Notes: generated by a model from the sequence alone, not told the origin. A stretch of DNA of 40,710 nucleotides from Symbiodinium natans (GCA_905221605.1 CAJNDS010000668.1:274245-314954), one strand, 5' to 3'; positions 26,701-39,404 are shown, numbered from the stretch's first letter. A program made the numbers and translations.

Positions 26701-29077
26701 CGCCTGCCAGCAGAAACGACGCCTGTGTCGCGCCTGCCAGCGTTTCCCGCGGCCCGAGCGCGCGCGCGGCAAAGGTTAGGAGCCCCTAAGTACCGCGCCT
26801 GCCAGCAGAAACGACGTGTGTGTCGCGCCTGCCAGCGTTTCCCGCGGCCCGAGCGCGCGCGCGGCAAAGGTCCAGGGCCCCTAAGTACCTGCCAGCCCAA
26901 ACGACGCCTGTGTCGCGCCTGCCAGCGTTTCCCGCGGCCCGAGCGCGCGCGCGGCAAGAGTCCAGGGCCCCTAAGTACCGCGCCTGCCAGCAGAAACGAT
27001 GCCTGTGTCGCGCCTGCCAGCGTTTCCCGCGGCCCGAGCGCGCGCGCGGCAAGGGTCCAGAGCCCCTAAGTACCGCGCCTGCCAGCAAAAACGACGCCTG
27101 TGTCGCGCCTGCCAGCGTTTCCCGCGGCCCGAGCGCGCGCGCGGCAAGGGTCCAGGGCCCCTAAGTACCGCGCCTGCCAGCAAAAACGACGCCTGTGTCG
27201 CGCCTGCCAGCGTTTCCCGCGGCCCGAGCGCGCGCGCGGCAAGGTCCAGGGCCCCTAAGTACCGCGCCTGCCAGCCCAAACGACGCCTGTGTCGCGCCTG
27301 CCAGCGTTTCCCGCGGCCCGAGCGCGCGCGCGGCAAGGGTCCAGGGCCCCTAAGTACCGCGCCTGCCAGCCCAACGACGCCTGTGTCGCGCCTGCCAGCG
27401 TTTCCCACGGCCCGAGCGCGCGCGCGGCAAGGTTCCAGGGCCCCTAAGTACCGCGCCTGCCAGCACAAACGACGCCTGTGTCGCGCCTGCCAGCGTTTCC
27501 CGCGGCCCGAGCGCGCGCGCGGCAAGGCCGGACCCTAGTACCGCGCCGCAGCCCAACGACGCCGTGTCGCGCCTGCCAGAGCGCGCGCGCGGCAAGGGTT
27601 CAGGGCCCCTAAGTACCGCGCCTGCCAGCCCAACGACGCCTGTGTCGCGCCTGCCAGCGTTTCCCGCGGCCCGAGCGCGCACACGGCAAGGGGCCAGGGC
27701 CCCTAGTACCGCACCTGCCAGCCCAACGACGCCATGTATCGCGCCGGTTCTCCCGCGGCCCTGAGCGCGCGCGCAGCAAGAGAAGGGCCTCTTAGTACCG
27801 CGCCTGTCAGCACAAACGACGCCTGCATGTGTCGCGCCTGCCAGCGTTTCCCGCGGCCCGAGCGCGCGCGCGGCAAGGTCCAGGGCCCCTAAGTACCGCG
27901 CCTGCCAGCCCAAACGACGCCTGTGTCGCGCCTGCCAGCATTTCCCGCGGCCCGAGCGCGCGCGCGGCAAGGGTCCAGGGCCCCTAAGTGCCGCGCCTGC
28001 CAGCCCAACGACGCCTGTGTCGCGCCTGCCAGCGTTTCCCGCGGCCCGAGCGCGCGCGCGGCAAGGGTCCAGGGCCCCTAAGTACCGCGCCTGCCAGCAC
28101 AAACGACGCCTGTGTCGCGCCTGCCAGCGTTTCCCGCGGCCCGAGCGCGCGCGCGGCAAGGTCCAGGGCCTCTAAGTACCGCGCCTGTCAGCACAAACGA
28201 CGCCTGTGTCGCGCCTGCCAGCGTTTCCCGCGGCCCGAGCGCGCGTGCGGCAAGGTCCAGGGCCCCTAAGTACCGCGCCTGCCAGCCCAAACGACGCCTG
28301 TGTCGCGCCTGCCAGCGTTTCCCGCGGCCCGAGCGCGCGCGCGGCAAGGGTCCAGGGCCCCTAAGTACCGCGCCTGCCAGCCCAACGACGCCTGTGTCGC
28401 GCCTGCCATCGTTTCCCGCGGCCCGAGCGCGCGCGCGGCAAGGGTCCAGGGCCCTTAAGTACCGCGCCTGCCAGCACAAACGACGCCTGTGTCGCGCCTG
28501 CCAGCGTTTCCCGCGGCCCGAGCGCGCGCGCGGCAAGGTCCAGGGCCCCTAAGTACCGCGCCTGCCAGCACAAACGACGCCTGTGTCGCGCCTGCCAGCG
28601 TTTCCCGCGGCCCGAGCGCGCGCGCGGCAAGGGTCCAGGGCCCCTAAGTACCGCGCCTGCCAGCCCAACGACGCCTGTGTCGCGCCTGCCAGCGTTTCCC
28701 GCGGCCCGAGCGCGCACACGGCAAGGGTCCAGGGCCCCTAAGTACCGCACCTGCCAGCCCAACGACGCCTGTATCGCGCCGCGTTTCCCGCGGCCCGAGC
28801 GCGCGCGCAGCAAGAGTCCAGGGCCTCTAAGTACCGCGCCTGTCAGCACAAACGACGCCTGCATGTGTCGCGCCTGCCAGCGTTTCCCGCGGCCCGAGCG
28901 CGCGCGCGGCAAGGGTCCAGGGCCCCTAAGTACCGCGCCTGCCAGCCCAACGACGCCTGTGTCGCGCCTGCCAGCGTTTCCCGCAGCCCGAGCGCGCGCG
29001 CGGCAAGGGTCCAGGGCCCCTATAAGTAGCGCGCCTGCCAGCCCAACGACGCCTGTGTCGCGCCTGCCAGCGTTTCC
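26701..29077. repeat. 95-bp GC-rich satellite, about 25 units, with higher-order structure
   Basis: The unit runs from TACCGCGCCTGCCAGC, through a second GCGCCTGCCAGC, TTTCCCGCGGCCCGAG, a GCGCGCGCGC run and GGTCCAGGGCCCCTAAG. Length varies from about 90 to 95. Variant positions (CAGCAGAAACG, CAGCACAAACG, CAGCCCAACG) alternate. An unusual pair of variants (GCGCACACGGCAAGG, then GCATGTGTCGCG about 150 bases later) recurs at 27,679 and 28,714. This implies a higher-order unit of 1,035 bp, about eleven basic units. Ninety-five is not a multiple of three and the unit lacks stops, so long ORFs on both strands are artefacts. Confidence 0.95.
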
Positions 29078-29235
29078 GTGATGTGATGCGTGATGTGCGT
29101 GATCGTGATGTGGCGTCATGTGCGTGATGTGAACCGTGATGTGCGCCGTGATGTGATGCGTGATGTGCGTGATCGTGATGTGGCGTCATGTGCGTGATGT
29201 GAACCGTGATGTGCGTGATCCTGATGTGATGCATG
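29078..29235. repeat. 70-bp tandem repeat of GTGATGTGATGCG type
   Basis: Two copies start at 29078 and 29148, followed by a degenerate third. Each is built from GTGATGTG and GTGCGTGATC subunits. It abuts the truncated last satellite unit. Confidence 0.9.
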
Positions 29236-29239
29236 CGAC

Positions 29240-29335
29240 ATGAGGAACAGGAAGAGGAGGACGGGGAGGAGGAGGAGAAGGAGGAGAAGGAGGAGGAGGA
29301 AGAGGAAGAGGAGGAAGAGGCGGGACAGCCCCAAA
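29240..29335. repeat. Purine tract GGAGGA/GAAGAG
   Basis: Nearly pure A/G on the plus strand. It reads poly-Ser or poly-Leu on the minus strand and has no coding support. Confidence 0.92.
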
Positions 29336-29363
29336 AGTAAGAACCCCACACAAAGATGTGGGG

Positions 29364-29520
29364 AATTAAAATGAATTAAAATGAATTAAAATGAATTAAA
29401 ATGAATTAAAATGAATTAAAATGAATTAAAATGAATTAAAATGAATTAAAATGAATTAAAATGAATTAAAATGAATTAAAATGAATTAAAATGAATTAAA
29501 ATGAATTAAAATGAATTAGA
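29364..29520. repeat. (AATTAAAATG)n array
   Basis: About fifteen nearly perfect 10-bp units, decaying to GAATTAGACT at the right end. It marks an abrupt change from GC-rich satellite to AT-rich DNA. Confidence 0.96.
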
Positions 29521-30060
29521 CTGAATTAGAATAAAATTAAACGTGAGCAAATTTTTGATTGATTGTCATGTCAGTGTTTTTAAATGATGTTAATTAGTTT
29601 TTTAAGTTATCTTGATGATTTTGAGTTTTTCATTCCTTCTCACAAGTTTTTGAATACATTTAATGAGGTTTAGTGAACTTGAATTAACTCTAATTTGCTT
29701 TCATCAATTTATTCATTTTTACTTAATTCTGTTGAATTGAAACACATGTAATTACTTGTATTTACTCTAATTGATTTTACCACATCTTCATTACTTTTAA
29801 TTAGTTGAAAGTTTTCTTTAACTCATTTTAACTCATTGTAATAGGTTTTGGAAATTTCCATTAAATCTGATAATATCAACTAACTTTTCACATTTTTACT
29901 TTTCTAAAATTCATTTTAATTAAGTTTTGACTTTTGAAACTTTTAGTGTAACTTTAGTTTACTTCCATTTAATATTTTTGCAATTTTGCTTAGATGTACG
30001 CATTCGTAGTTGTTAGTCGGCTTTCATTTACTTATTTCGACCAATACCAATGCGTATTTT
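29521..30060. other. AT-rich segment without genes
   Basis: Strongly AT-rich DNA with scattered relics of the preceding 10-mer, including its complement CATTTTAATT near 29,910, so it may be an old diverged part of the array. No ORF of useful length occurs. A matrix-attachment or replication role is possible but unsupported. Confidence 0.65.
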
Positions 30061-33000
30061 CACTTGATTAGACAACTAGCAGTAGTCAAACATGTTCAAA
30101 AGAACTAAACTCACGCAGAAAAGAATGAAAAACACGACAATTGACATTAGGCGAATCAACATGGATGAAGTGTACTGGAAATTGACGGTGATAGTCTAGA
30201 GCTTTCCCAAGTTGTCCTTCGGATGTTTGATCGGACCTCCTTTTTTTAAGACTGAGACCCAACCTTTAGAGACTGAGACCCAACAGTACATTTGTAGAGA
30301 ATTTCCAACTCTGCCTAAACCGGGTGAAGTCAACGGGAATCCGCACGCCTCCTCCTCCTCAGGGTCCGCAAACTTTGGCGAGCCCAACCTGGTCCCAAGC
30401 TCATCCTGCCTTGCCTGTACCAGCCTGAACTCCTTTCCTCAACTTCCCGCCGCTGTGCAACCAAGCGGTTTCGTGCGCCTACCGAGCGCATAGCCCAGGC
30501 CGGCACCAAACCCGAGGATGGCCTGGCAGAAAGCTGAGGAAGCTCAGGAAACTGCTCAGGAAGTTGTTCCGCGACACCTTTCGTTTCTGTCTTGGCTCCT
30601 TGTCGGAAGTTCTTACCCGTCACCTCGCGCTTACCTATGGCCTTGCTTTTGGCGATCACCTCTGATTCCCCCCTCTTTTCCAAAGGTCTAAGAAGGGCAA
30701 AGCTTCGTGGCATGGGCTAGGAGCTGAGGGAATCTGGCCATCTTCAAACATCGGCCATTGGGGTCATTGAGATGGTCTGAAGCCCTGGCCAGTGCAGTGG
30801 CGGGCGCCGGCGTCTGCATCACCATGAGGTGGCACAGTCTGTATGCTTTTGCATGTGGCCTTTGGTGACCTGAGATGCAACCTTGTGTCAAGATCAGATT
30901 GCGCTTCAGCAGACGACCTCCAGCCCATAACTCTGGTGCCCTGTTGAATGTATTGACTGACATGTAGGGAAGTAGGCTTGAAGTAGGGCAGGGTGTTTTG
31001 GAGGCTCAGGGGTTTCCGGACTGGTTCACTAGAAGGGACGACGTGGAACCTTTTGTGAAAACTCCGGTCCGGAAGAACTTGAGCCATCATGGAGCGGATA
31101 TGCAGCAGCCCTGCTTCCAAGATCTATGAAACAGGTCCGGAGTGTTTCGAAACTCTGCCACCATGCTTGTCTTGATCATCATCCGGTCAGTGAGCATGGG
31201 GTGTACATGCTTTTGGTTGTTAAGCTTGCTCCAGTGGTAGGGTTGGTGTGGTTAACTAGCCCAGAACGCTGAAAAGCCTTATCTCCAGAGCAGCCCGACT
31301 CCACAAGGCCATGAACAAAAAAAGCTCCGACCCGCAAAAGAATCCACAAGCCAAGGCTCTTCCAAACAGATTTCCAGCTACAAGACGAGCCTTGCGGGCG
31401 TCGCTGGATCCTTGCCACGTGCATCTTGTGGAGATTGGCCAACAAACCCAAATTGCCAAAGTCAGCCCCAGACGTATTCCTCTAACCTTCCTTAGCCTTC
31501 CTCGTCATCTAGGCTGCATGATGCTGCATGTACTGGTGCTACGGATATCATCCCGCCGATGGCTCCGTCCCAGGGAATAAATCGGGGCCAGCGATCAAAA
31601 TGCTGAAAAGGCTCAAAGTAGAATAAGAGTCGGTCTATGTCGGTCAGCTCCCTTATCTGTAACTACAGGCAGTACCAGTACAAGCCGCTTGCAAGCTCAT
31701 TAAACAGAGCCCGAAGTCCCTTTCCTGCCTTCAGGCTGCTCAGGTTTCTCTGCCTGCAAAGCTTTTTCAGCTCAACTTCGCACAACGAACGAGCATTTTT
31801 GGGCACATGCGCGGACATTGGGGCTTCTTGCCAGCTCAAGGCACAACCTAACCGGACTGGCCGCGGAAACCTTTCCCAGCATGCGCTTGAGAAGCAAACA
31901 CCCTTAAAGGCAAAGGCATCTTGACTTGTGGAGGTCTTTGAGCTGCCAACGGAATACGGAAGCCCCTCCCCATGCTGCCTGGCAAGGCGAGGTTGCCATG
32001 GGACACAGTGACTGCACCGGAGTTCGAGCCTTGGCAGAGAGCTGGGAAGTTGAACGGGAGCATGCAAGTTGCATGCTTCAGCAGGGTCGCTCAAAGTGTT
32101 GAGAGACTGTTCGACGCTTTTCCATGCTGACTGAAATGAGAAAAGGAAACGAAGACGCAACGGTGCTGTCATCTAGACTTCCACACGCCCATAACCATGA
32201 CTGCGAAACATAAGTTCGCACTAGATGGACTTTTGCTTCTGCCTTCTGTGCTTTCACAAAGTTCCCCCATGAGCACCTGCGCACACAGTACATGATCCCA
32301 TGGAGAAATAGAACGGGGTTTCTGGATAGCCCCGAGCTCCACCCGCAACCACAATCGCACAACTTCCGACATCTCAGCAACTTGAATGCCCGAACGAAAC
32401 AACTATGTATCTGCTGACCGTACATGTGTTTGCGCTCGTGCCAGGTCGCATATGGTGGTATGGAGCACAGGGTTTGGCTCAAGACAGATGTTACGGGGGC
32501 GCTTCTGCTGAAGCTGGACTACCCGACGAAGAGTTGGCATCAAAAAGCTACACCGGATACACGCATCGGCAGCGATGCCCGAAGAATGAGCCCAGCACAT
32601 CGAAAGTGCTTCACGCATTGGCTTGTGATCTACAGTGCGCCTTCAACCCGTTGCACCCTTAAGCTGACTCAGCTGCTTCTAAACATTGCCACTCAGTCAG
32701 ACCCGTTGGCGACGCCCCGAGCACACCGCGCGTGCACACATGCGCCGTGACGCTTCTGAGACTCAACTCCAAGTTGAAAAAGAAACCCTGGAACCTCTCA
32801 CCCTTCGCCACTCAAGGATACTCCAAGCGCCCGGACAGGAAAACTCAAAGGTAGGTTGCTGCTGGTGGCCTGAGTTCAGGCTGGGCTGGGGTTTGTGAGC
32901 CAAAGCTAGCGAATGCCAGAGCCATTGCAACGGCAACCAGGACCAGAAAACCAAAGCTAGGGGTTCGGCATGGCGATCGGGTGAACAACTGGATTGGTCT

Positions 33001-34600
33001 GAGGGCAGAACCATGGAGCTTCCCCCAGGACCTGCAAAGGTGCCACCGAAACCGGCCAGGGGACTTCTGTGCTTGGGATGTAGCCATTGCAGAGCATGGG
33101 CTCCAAATATTGTTATGGGAGTTCTCTGGATGTGTAGACCAGTTTCGCTACAACGAACGTCAGTCGCTCTGAAACTGCCGGTGGACGAGCTTGGTGAGAC
33201 TGAGTCCAGCCTTTGGCGAGACAATTGCATTGAAGGCGGTACCATGAAAACTCATCTAGAATCTAGAACTCGTGCCATGTGTCTAGAAACACACGAAGCT
33301 TGTGCCTCAATGTGTGCTGTTCAATCGGGACTTCGGATTGTTGTTGACGCAACAGGGACCGTTGTGACGCTGAATCAGAGGGCTCTCTGCCTTGGCCCCC
33401 GCCCCCCGACCTTATAAAAGTCCGCGACAGTTCCATGATGTTCCATGTGATGTTCCCTCATGATGTTCCCTCATGATGTTCCGTGTGATGCTTGCTCTTG
33501 TCTTCTGGGGGCTTGGAGTATACGGCGTTCACGGTGCGCAGTCCCACAGCTGCCGAGACATGCAAACATCACAAAAACCTGCATCAAGATTGAATATATG
33601 GCTTTGGAGTTCACTTCGTGAAGTTTATGAACTCCGGTGTTGGGAACCGATCTGAATCTGAGTCTATCTGGTGCTTGCCAGACGGGGCCTCTGGGAAAAA
33701 ACTCCTCTCCTGGCTTAACTGTTCTTTGGTTTTTGTGCAACATGTTGGCAGAGGTAAAGTCGCTAGCTAACTTTACGAACAGTTTATTTACAAAGCTAAA
33801 GCTATTATGCCTCCACCTCCCCCGCCCCCCCTCCACCCGCAAAAAATCTTCCCAGACCCTCGGAGACCCTCACGCCTGGCAGGCAGATCGGCGTCGAGGT
33901 GTAGGCGACTTGCGCAGCCGACCTGGGCTCCCAACATCCCAAATAACACGGAGAACACAGAGAACATTGACAAAATCGGCTTGGACCGCTGTAGCATATT
34001 GAATGCTGAACAACGTGCGAACTGCGGCTCTGAGGAGCTGCAAGGCCATTTGCAAAGAGGAGTGTCGCTTGAGCAGGATGCGCTTGAAGTAAACCCCTTC
34101 CCCCGACCCAGACGCTTGGCTGTAGTCTTGAGTGTGAGACATGAAAGGCACACACATGCTTCAGGTGCTTGCCCGCACTGAGACGATGCCGCAGTGTCGA
34201 CCATCGCCTGAGCGTCGCGGCTCCATGCTGCCCTCAACCCGACATGCACCAAAAGCCATGCCAATCACCAACCTCTGAAGCCAGCAATTAATGCTCGTTT
34301 TGGATGGCATGCCTGCACCGATATGCAAACATGTGCAAAACATGGTCTTGCAAACATGTGTAAAACGTGGTCTATCACGATTCATCCGCAGCCACGCTTG
34401 TGGGTGTAATCCATGCGAAGTTTATGTGTTGGCACACGGCCACATTCCGCGCCTGTGCTGAGTGCAAACACGTGCGCAGAGTGCTAGCTCTTGACGTGCG
34501 GGCTCACTTTGATTTCCGTGACAAAAGGAGAGCACACTGTGGTGCTGAGGATTTGGTGCCTTTCAAATGCATTGCACTGTAAGTATCGCACGCGTTGTGT
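30061..34600. other. Unique DNA, no gene recognised
   Basis: Many ORFs of 60-170 codons overlap on both strands, the longest being 31663-32172 minus and 32763-33245 minus, but none shows a domain. Small tandem repeats lie at 33,432-33,490 (GATGTTCCCTCAT type) and 34,324-34,373 (25-bp, TGCAAACATGTGCAAAAC). Spliced small exons could be hidden here; I cannot place any. Confidence 0.55.
32473..32483 (+). other. Possible relic of the dinoflagellate spliced leader 3' end
   Basis: TTTGGCTCAAG equals the last eleven bases of the dinoflagellate trans-spliced leader. Sequence upstream does not match the rest of the leader. Relic leaders mark genes that passed through mRNA and were re-inserted; the match is short enough to be chance. 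Confidence 0.2.
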
Positions 34601-37600
34601 AAGTACACACATCGAATGATCCGAGCTGCAACAAGCGTCTAGCAGCATGACCGAGGTTCGGCCATGCTTCTGAGCAGGGCACGAGATGGCACGAGAATCG
34701 AAAGTAACCTAAGGTGCCAACGGAAGTGACAATGTCCACCTTAGGTGGGACATTGAGGCTCGGGCAGGCTCGCCTCTTGGGTCTTAGGAATCAGGACTTC
34801 AAGTTCGGTATGCCTAGCAGTACACTTAAGAATAGACTCAACAAATCTCGCAAGCAAGCGCTAACCAAACCCTTCATGGCTTCATCGCTCACGCATAGCC
34901 GTTCCCAGAAATGATCCCAGACAGATTGTGCCATCGGGATCTTGGTCGGACGGTCAGATCAGCGTGAATCTGCAACGAGCAACGGGAGATTCACTCGCAA
35001 ACGCGAGTGAAGTTTCTGAGATGCGAAGTTTTGGTAGGGGCTGCTGCTCAAACCCAGAACCCGCTCCGCTGAACTCCGAAAAAACCTGCCGAGACTTGCC
35101 AAGCAACGGCCATGTGGTCATCGTCTGGGAGGCAGCCGCAAGCTGGGATGCCCTTGCAAAGACACTGCCCCTCCATCAGTCCCCGAAAGAAACGTTTTGT
35201 TCGGGATGTTCTTGCAAGTTTCGTTCTCGCCTGACCTTAGGGCCCCTCTGCATTTCAAGCGCTCACACTAGAGTCTTTGCGCTTGAACATCAGCTTTTCT
35301 GAGCACCCTGCCTCGCTAAGTCTCAGCCGCTTCAGCTTCGGAGCCAAAGCCTTCAGAGTGGAAACAGGGGAAGCAGGCCAATGGTGGGTCTACCAGCTGA
35401 GGGACCTCGCTCACAGGCGCGAAGCAGTGGCACGATATTCCGTGCCGGCCCGCCTCACGCTCGAGGTCTTCCAGGTAATCCTGTCCGAAGCTGAGTTGCA
35501 CATGCAAGACAGCCACGACAGCAAAGTTCCGAGCCCCATGGGAAACAGAGTCGTAGAACTCGGTATGAAAGGATTCTCTCACGCCTGGGAACAAAGGTCA
35601 TATGAGCGCTTCTCCGAACTCAGCAAGCACTGCGAGAGGTTTGGACAAGTGGTGCGGGTCTTCGGTGTAGCGTCATGCAGCAAGTATTAAGGGCTTATGG
35701 GGAAGCTGCTGCATAAAGCGGGTTTGGAGTGCGAATCTGCATAGACACGCTAGTCTATCCCGAGAAGGGACAGCTAGCCACTAGTCACTACTAGCTGAAA
35801 TCGAATTGCCACTCTTGGAGCATCCTTAGGGCACCGTAAGCAAACGTTGGCAAAAAACTCTGAGATGTCGTGTTGCCGTCTGAGTGGGTCGAAGGTATCT
35901 CGGTGCTTCATTGAGTCTGAGCAGTTCCCCCCAAGGCCTGGTCACACACCGCCCGGTAGGGGTCCCGTAGCAGAGAGTTCACAGCACGCAGGGCCTGGGT
36001 GCAAGGAGCTCTTCTCTGCGAAGCAGCAGTCGGAATTCGGTTCTTCCTGGGGCCTGAGCTTGTTGAGTCAGTTTGTTGCGTGGAGGTGCAGTCTTCTCCA
36101 AGCAAAGGCTCGGGACAGAGACATTGGTTCAGGTACCGGCGAAAACCAAGACAGGTCAACAGGCGCTTTTGATGTGACATAGCCGAGCAGCGTGTGGAGG
36201 CGGCGACGTCGAGGAGTCCGAGCTCGCGCCTGCACAGATAAGAACTCTTGAGCCGTTCCTGCCGGTCCCAGTAGGAGTCCAGCGAGTCTAGCGAGGCTAG
36301 CTCACCGCTTTTGGAGCGGAGAAGCCCTTCCTTGCTCGATGCTAAAACTGTAGGCGCTTGGTGCTCGGCACATCTTGAGACATCTTGGGTCCGTGAGACA
36401 GAATCTGAGAGGCATCTGCGGCCCGGTCCTTGCCGCGCTTCACACAGGAATGGCAGCGTCTGCAGGGGGCTTTCGAGCTTCTACAACGTGAACCAGAGGA
36501 AAATCTGCAGGCTGGGCGGGGGAGAGTTGGGGGGCATGCTGCGGTTGAAGGCACCCAGAACTCAAGATGTAGCAGCCTAGTGACTGGTGTTGCCATTCAG
36601 CGTTTCAAAGGAACTCATAATTATCTTCGAATCTGCCCGACTAGTCCAAGCCTCGTCCCATCAGCCAGCTTAGCAATCCGGCTAATCCAAGATAATCCAA
36701 GCATCAAAGCCTCGCCTTTGCGCTTGAAATTCCAACAGTGCAGAGAGCCCCCCACAATTGAACAGCACAGTCTTACTCAATGATGCTTGTCATTGTCATA
36801 GAAGGCGGCTGCAATGACAATGGCACATGCAGAGCAAGCCCAACTAGCCCTCGAAGAAAACCTGCATGAGGACACAGCACATGGGTACCCGGGCCATGAC
36901 GTCGTGGCTGCAGCTTTTGCGTCTCAAGGGGCCACTTTGCTTAGGGCCCTGAAGTGTGCGCGTGGTTCGTACGATAAAAAGCTAGGTTGGGCGAGAAGCT
37001 GCCTGGGGGTGGTGTGACTCTGAGCATTCGTAGCAGTGATAAGACTAGTTTCGGATCTACAGGGTGAATATCGCGCCCAGCTGTCTGATGAGCCCGGTGC
37101 GAAGTAGGGTGCTGGGCGTGGTTCTGCCACCGTTCTTGTTCATTCGGCTTCAGCTTGAGATGGCAGCAAACTCGCATGTGAAGCCCCGAGCACTCAGGAC
37201 ATGGGACTTGTGCATGGGGTTGTGGGCCGGGTGCGGGGCGTCTTCTTTACGGCTGATGCCAAATTAGCCAACCCCAGGGCAGATAATGCAAGAGCTGCCC
37301 CGACTCATGCCCGAACCTGAAACAGCTTTTTTCCTGCAAGGTGTGCTCTACAAGGCAGGCAGGACACTCTTGCTTTAAACCTGCTGGTGATTGACTATGC
37401 AGCGTGAGATTGTGAACCTTGTGATCAACCTACTCGAACTCGGTCAGTTGCGAATTGCTTAAGCTGTTCGCTTTATCATTGAATTAACGGCGATTCAGGG
37501 CTTTGCTGGTTTGGCACCACTTGAAGAATGTCTGGTCGCTCCGGTTCCATTCTTGAGATCACTCTGGCAATGAACTCTTCCGCAGCTCGCTGTGGGCCCA

Positions 37601-38750
37601 CCGCGGACTCAGAGTCGGATTCTATAGATTCCATAGCCGAAGGGGAGATGAAAGAAACTCTGCTAAAACTCAGATCTTCGCTCCAACAGAAACCGCAAGC
37701 CACCGTTCACTCCGAGTGTTGTGTTCGCAATCGTAGAACGGCATTGTGAGAGCACCGATACAGTTGTTTTCGATTTGCGGAACCCGAACAGGCCCGTACG
37801 AACCCAAAGCATATGAACCGGAAACCATTTGAACCAAAACCTCTGGGGCCGATTGCAAAGTAGCAGTACCCCATGAACCAGCTGTCCGGACACATCCAGC
37901 CAACCCAGCCTGCAACCATCGCGATTCTTGAATTTTGTTCCCATGGAAATCAATCGCGCCAATTTGCGTGTTCAAGCCGAACTTGTGGACCGTTCGACCA
38001 AATCTCCGCCCCAAGCCCCGCTAGCACTTTGAACAGTGTTCATCCAATACTGGGCTGCTGAACATTTCGATCGGGACTGAGGAATGAGTGATTCAAACCC
38101 GGGGGCTGGGGTCCCGTGATTCAGTTCAGAGATGAAGCACGCGCCCTTGACATTTTAACAAAATCTTTTCTGACTTCACGACGTTTTCAAGTACCTAAAT
38201 TCTCCAAACGCTCTCTAGTCATCGTCCTCCTTGAATTCTCGACCCTCCTCGAACTACAGACCCTTCATGACCCTTCCACAATCCTGGATACATTCGCCAG
38301 AGCCCTTGGTCTCACTGCCTATGGCATCCTACTGTCTGATGCAGCGCTGGTTTCTCGGTGTGATTTTGCCGCTGTTGAGATGGCAGCTGCGTCTTGGGAG
38401 CTCTTTGGACGTCTTGTGCATAGGGCTTAGGGCCTGTATGAGATGCTGGGTGGTGCCTCAGTGCCACTCCGCACAACTCATGCTGATGCCGAAGTCTGCT
38501 TCTAACAGACTCTCAAAGGTGTCATGCCCAAGTTCCTATGCGTCGGCGCATCAGTCTTCAGACTGCAAGACCCGGAGCGCCTCGCAGGGGACAACGTGCT
38601 TTGAGGCGATGGACGTGCAGGGTCGGCCTTTTTGGCCCCGGGGCCCGGGTCCGGGTTCGATTCTCTATACCCGGAAGCTAATACCCAATGAAGTCTCAAA
38701 ACCAAAACTCGAAGCCCCCCAAACACCAAATCTCCAGCTTTGAAGCGTAC
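34601..38750. other. Unique DNA with unresolved ORFs
   Basis: The most protein-like open frames are 35277-35690 plus (137 codons, including RFGQVVRVFGVASCSKY), 36430-36783 plus (WQRLQGAFELLQREPEENLQ) and 37476-37703 minus (EEFIARVISRMEPERPDIL). None has a known domain, and opposite-strand ORFs overlap each. Two isolated tRNA B-box-like sequences occur at about 38,088-38,104 (minus) and 38,652-38,665 (plus) without a cloverleaf. No telomere-like repeats are present. Confidence 0.4.
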
Positions 38751-38824
38751 CTCCTTGAGAGATGCAAGCTGCTCCTCGCGCTTGGCCTGTCGTTCCTCGA
38801 AGCTGAGGCCTTTGACCTCAGCGG
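38751..38824 (-). CDS. Coiled-coil protein, exon C (partial gene)
   Basis: The minus strand reads AAEVKG followed by LSFEERQAKREEQLASLKE, directly before a donor-like GAG|GTACGC (GT at 38750-38749). The motif SFEERQ.KREEE..SL.E recurs in long coiled-coil proteins of dinoflagellates. The upstream boundary is uncertain: AG sites occur in a GTTGGCAGA triplication just beyond 38,824. With exons B and A at 39.25-39.84 kb it fits the order expected on this strand. Confidence 0.5.
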
Positions 38825-39247
38825 CTTGCATTGCCAACTCTGCCAACTCTGCCAACCCCCGGCTCCAGCAGATTCCACCAGCATCGCTGTGTTGTGGCCC
38901 TCCAAACATGCAGAGGGTGCGTGGCGCCTTGTGGCGCCTTGTGGCGCGTGAGGCGTGTACAGGGCAACAGGCAGAACAGGGCCCCGTGCTGAACAAGACG
39001 TCGCCAGCTCCTCAAGATAGGTGCTCAGCGCCTCGGTGCGAGCTGGAACCTTTCAACCATCTTTGAGGGGGGTTGCTCAGTAACTGGGATGCCTTGTCTA
39101 GTTGCAAGTTGCAGCGTGAAGAGTGAAAAGATTGGGTGGATTGGGAGGATTGGGAGTTCACATGGTCGAAGAACTGCCAAGATTCACGGGCTAACCCTTG
39201 CTGAGCATTCAGGAATGTCTTCTTGCGCTGCAGAGAACTTGCGAAAC

Positions 39248-39404
39248 CAAAATCCCAGCATTGCGGGTGCAACCGGAACAACTCTGCGACATCCCGCAAG
39301 TCCAAGCGGGCCTTGATTTCTTTCTGATAGCTGGCCAGGTCTTCATTCGACCTGACCAGCTCCGACTCGAGCTTGGTAATCGTCTGCTTCTTGTACTCCG
39401 TATC
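39248..39404 (-). CDS. Coiled-coil protein, exon B (partial gene)
   Basis: After CTCCAG at 39410-39405, a good 3' splice site, the minus strand encodes DTEYKKQTITKLESELV followed by RSNEDLASYQKEIKARLDL, a clear heptad pattern. It goes on with RDVAELFRLHPQCW. In related proteins the stretch Y..KL.PQC leads into SFEER, which exon C supplies. The 3' end is uncertain between about 39,310 and 39,248 because no perfect donor is present. Function is probably structural; the family is common in dinoflagellates but poorly characterised. Confidence 0.5.

Noticed and set aside
26701-29077. Regular repeat spacing suggestive of a CRISPR array
   Set aside because: The whole 95-bp unit is conserved, so there are no variable spacers, and the genome is eukaryotic.
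26786-29119. Arg/Ala-rich ORFs up to 269 codons on both strands
   Set aside because: They are readings of the 95-bp satellite, which is stop-free and cycles through all frames every three units.
35277-35690. A 137-codon plus-strand gene
   Set aside because: Amino-acid use is plausible, but an opposite-strand ORF overlaps, no domain is recognisable and no splice or start context decides; kept only as a note.
38646-38690. tRNA or tRNA-derived SINE from GGGTTCGATTC
   Set aside because: Only a B-box-like string is present; no cloverleaf stems and no convincing A box upstream. The second B-box-like string near 38,095 has the same problem.
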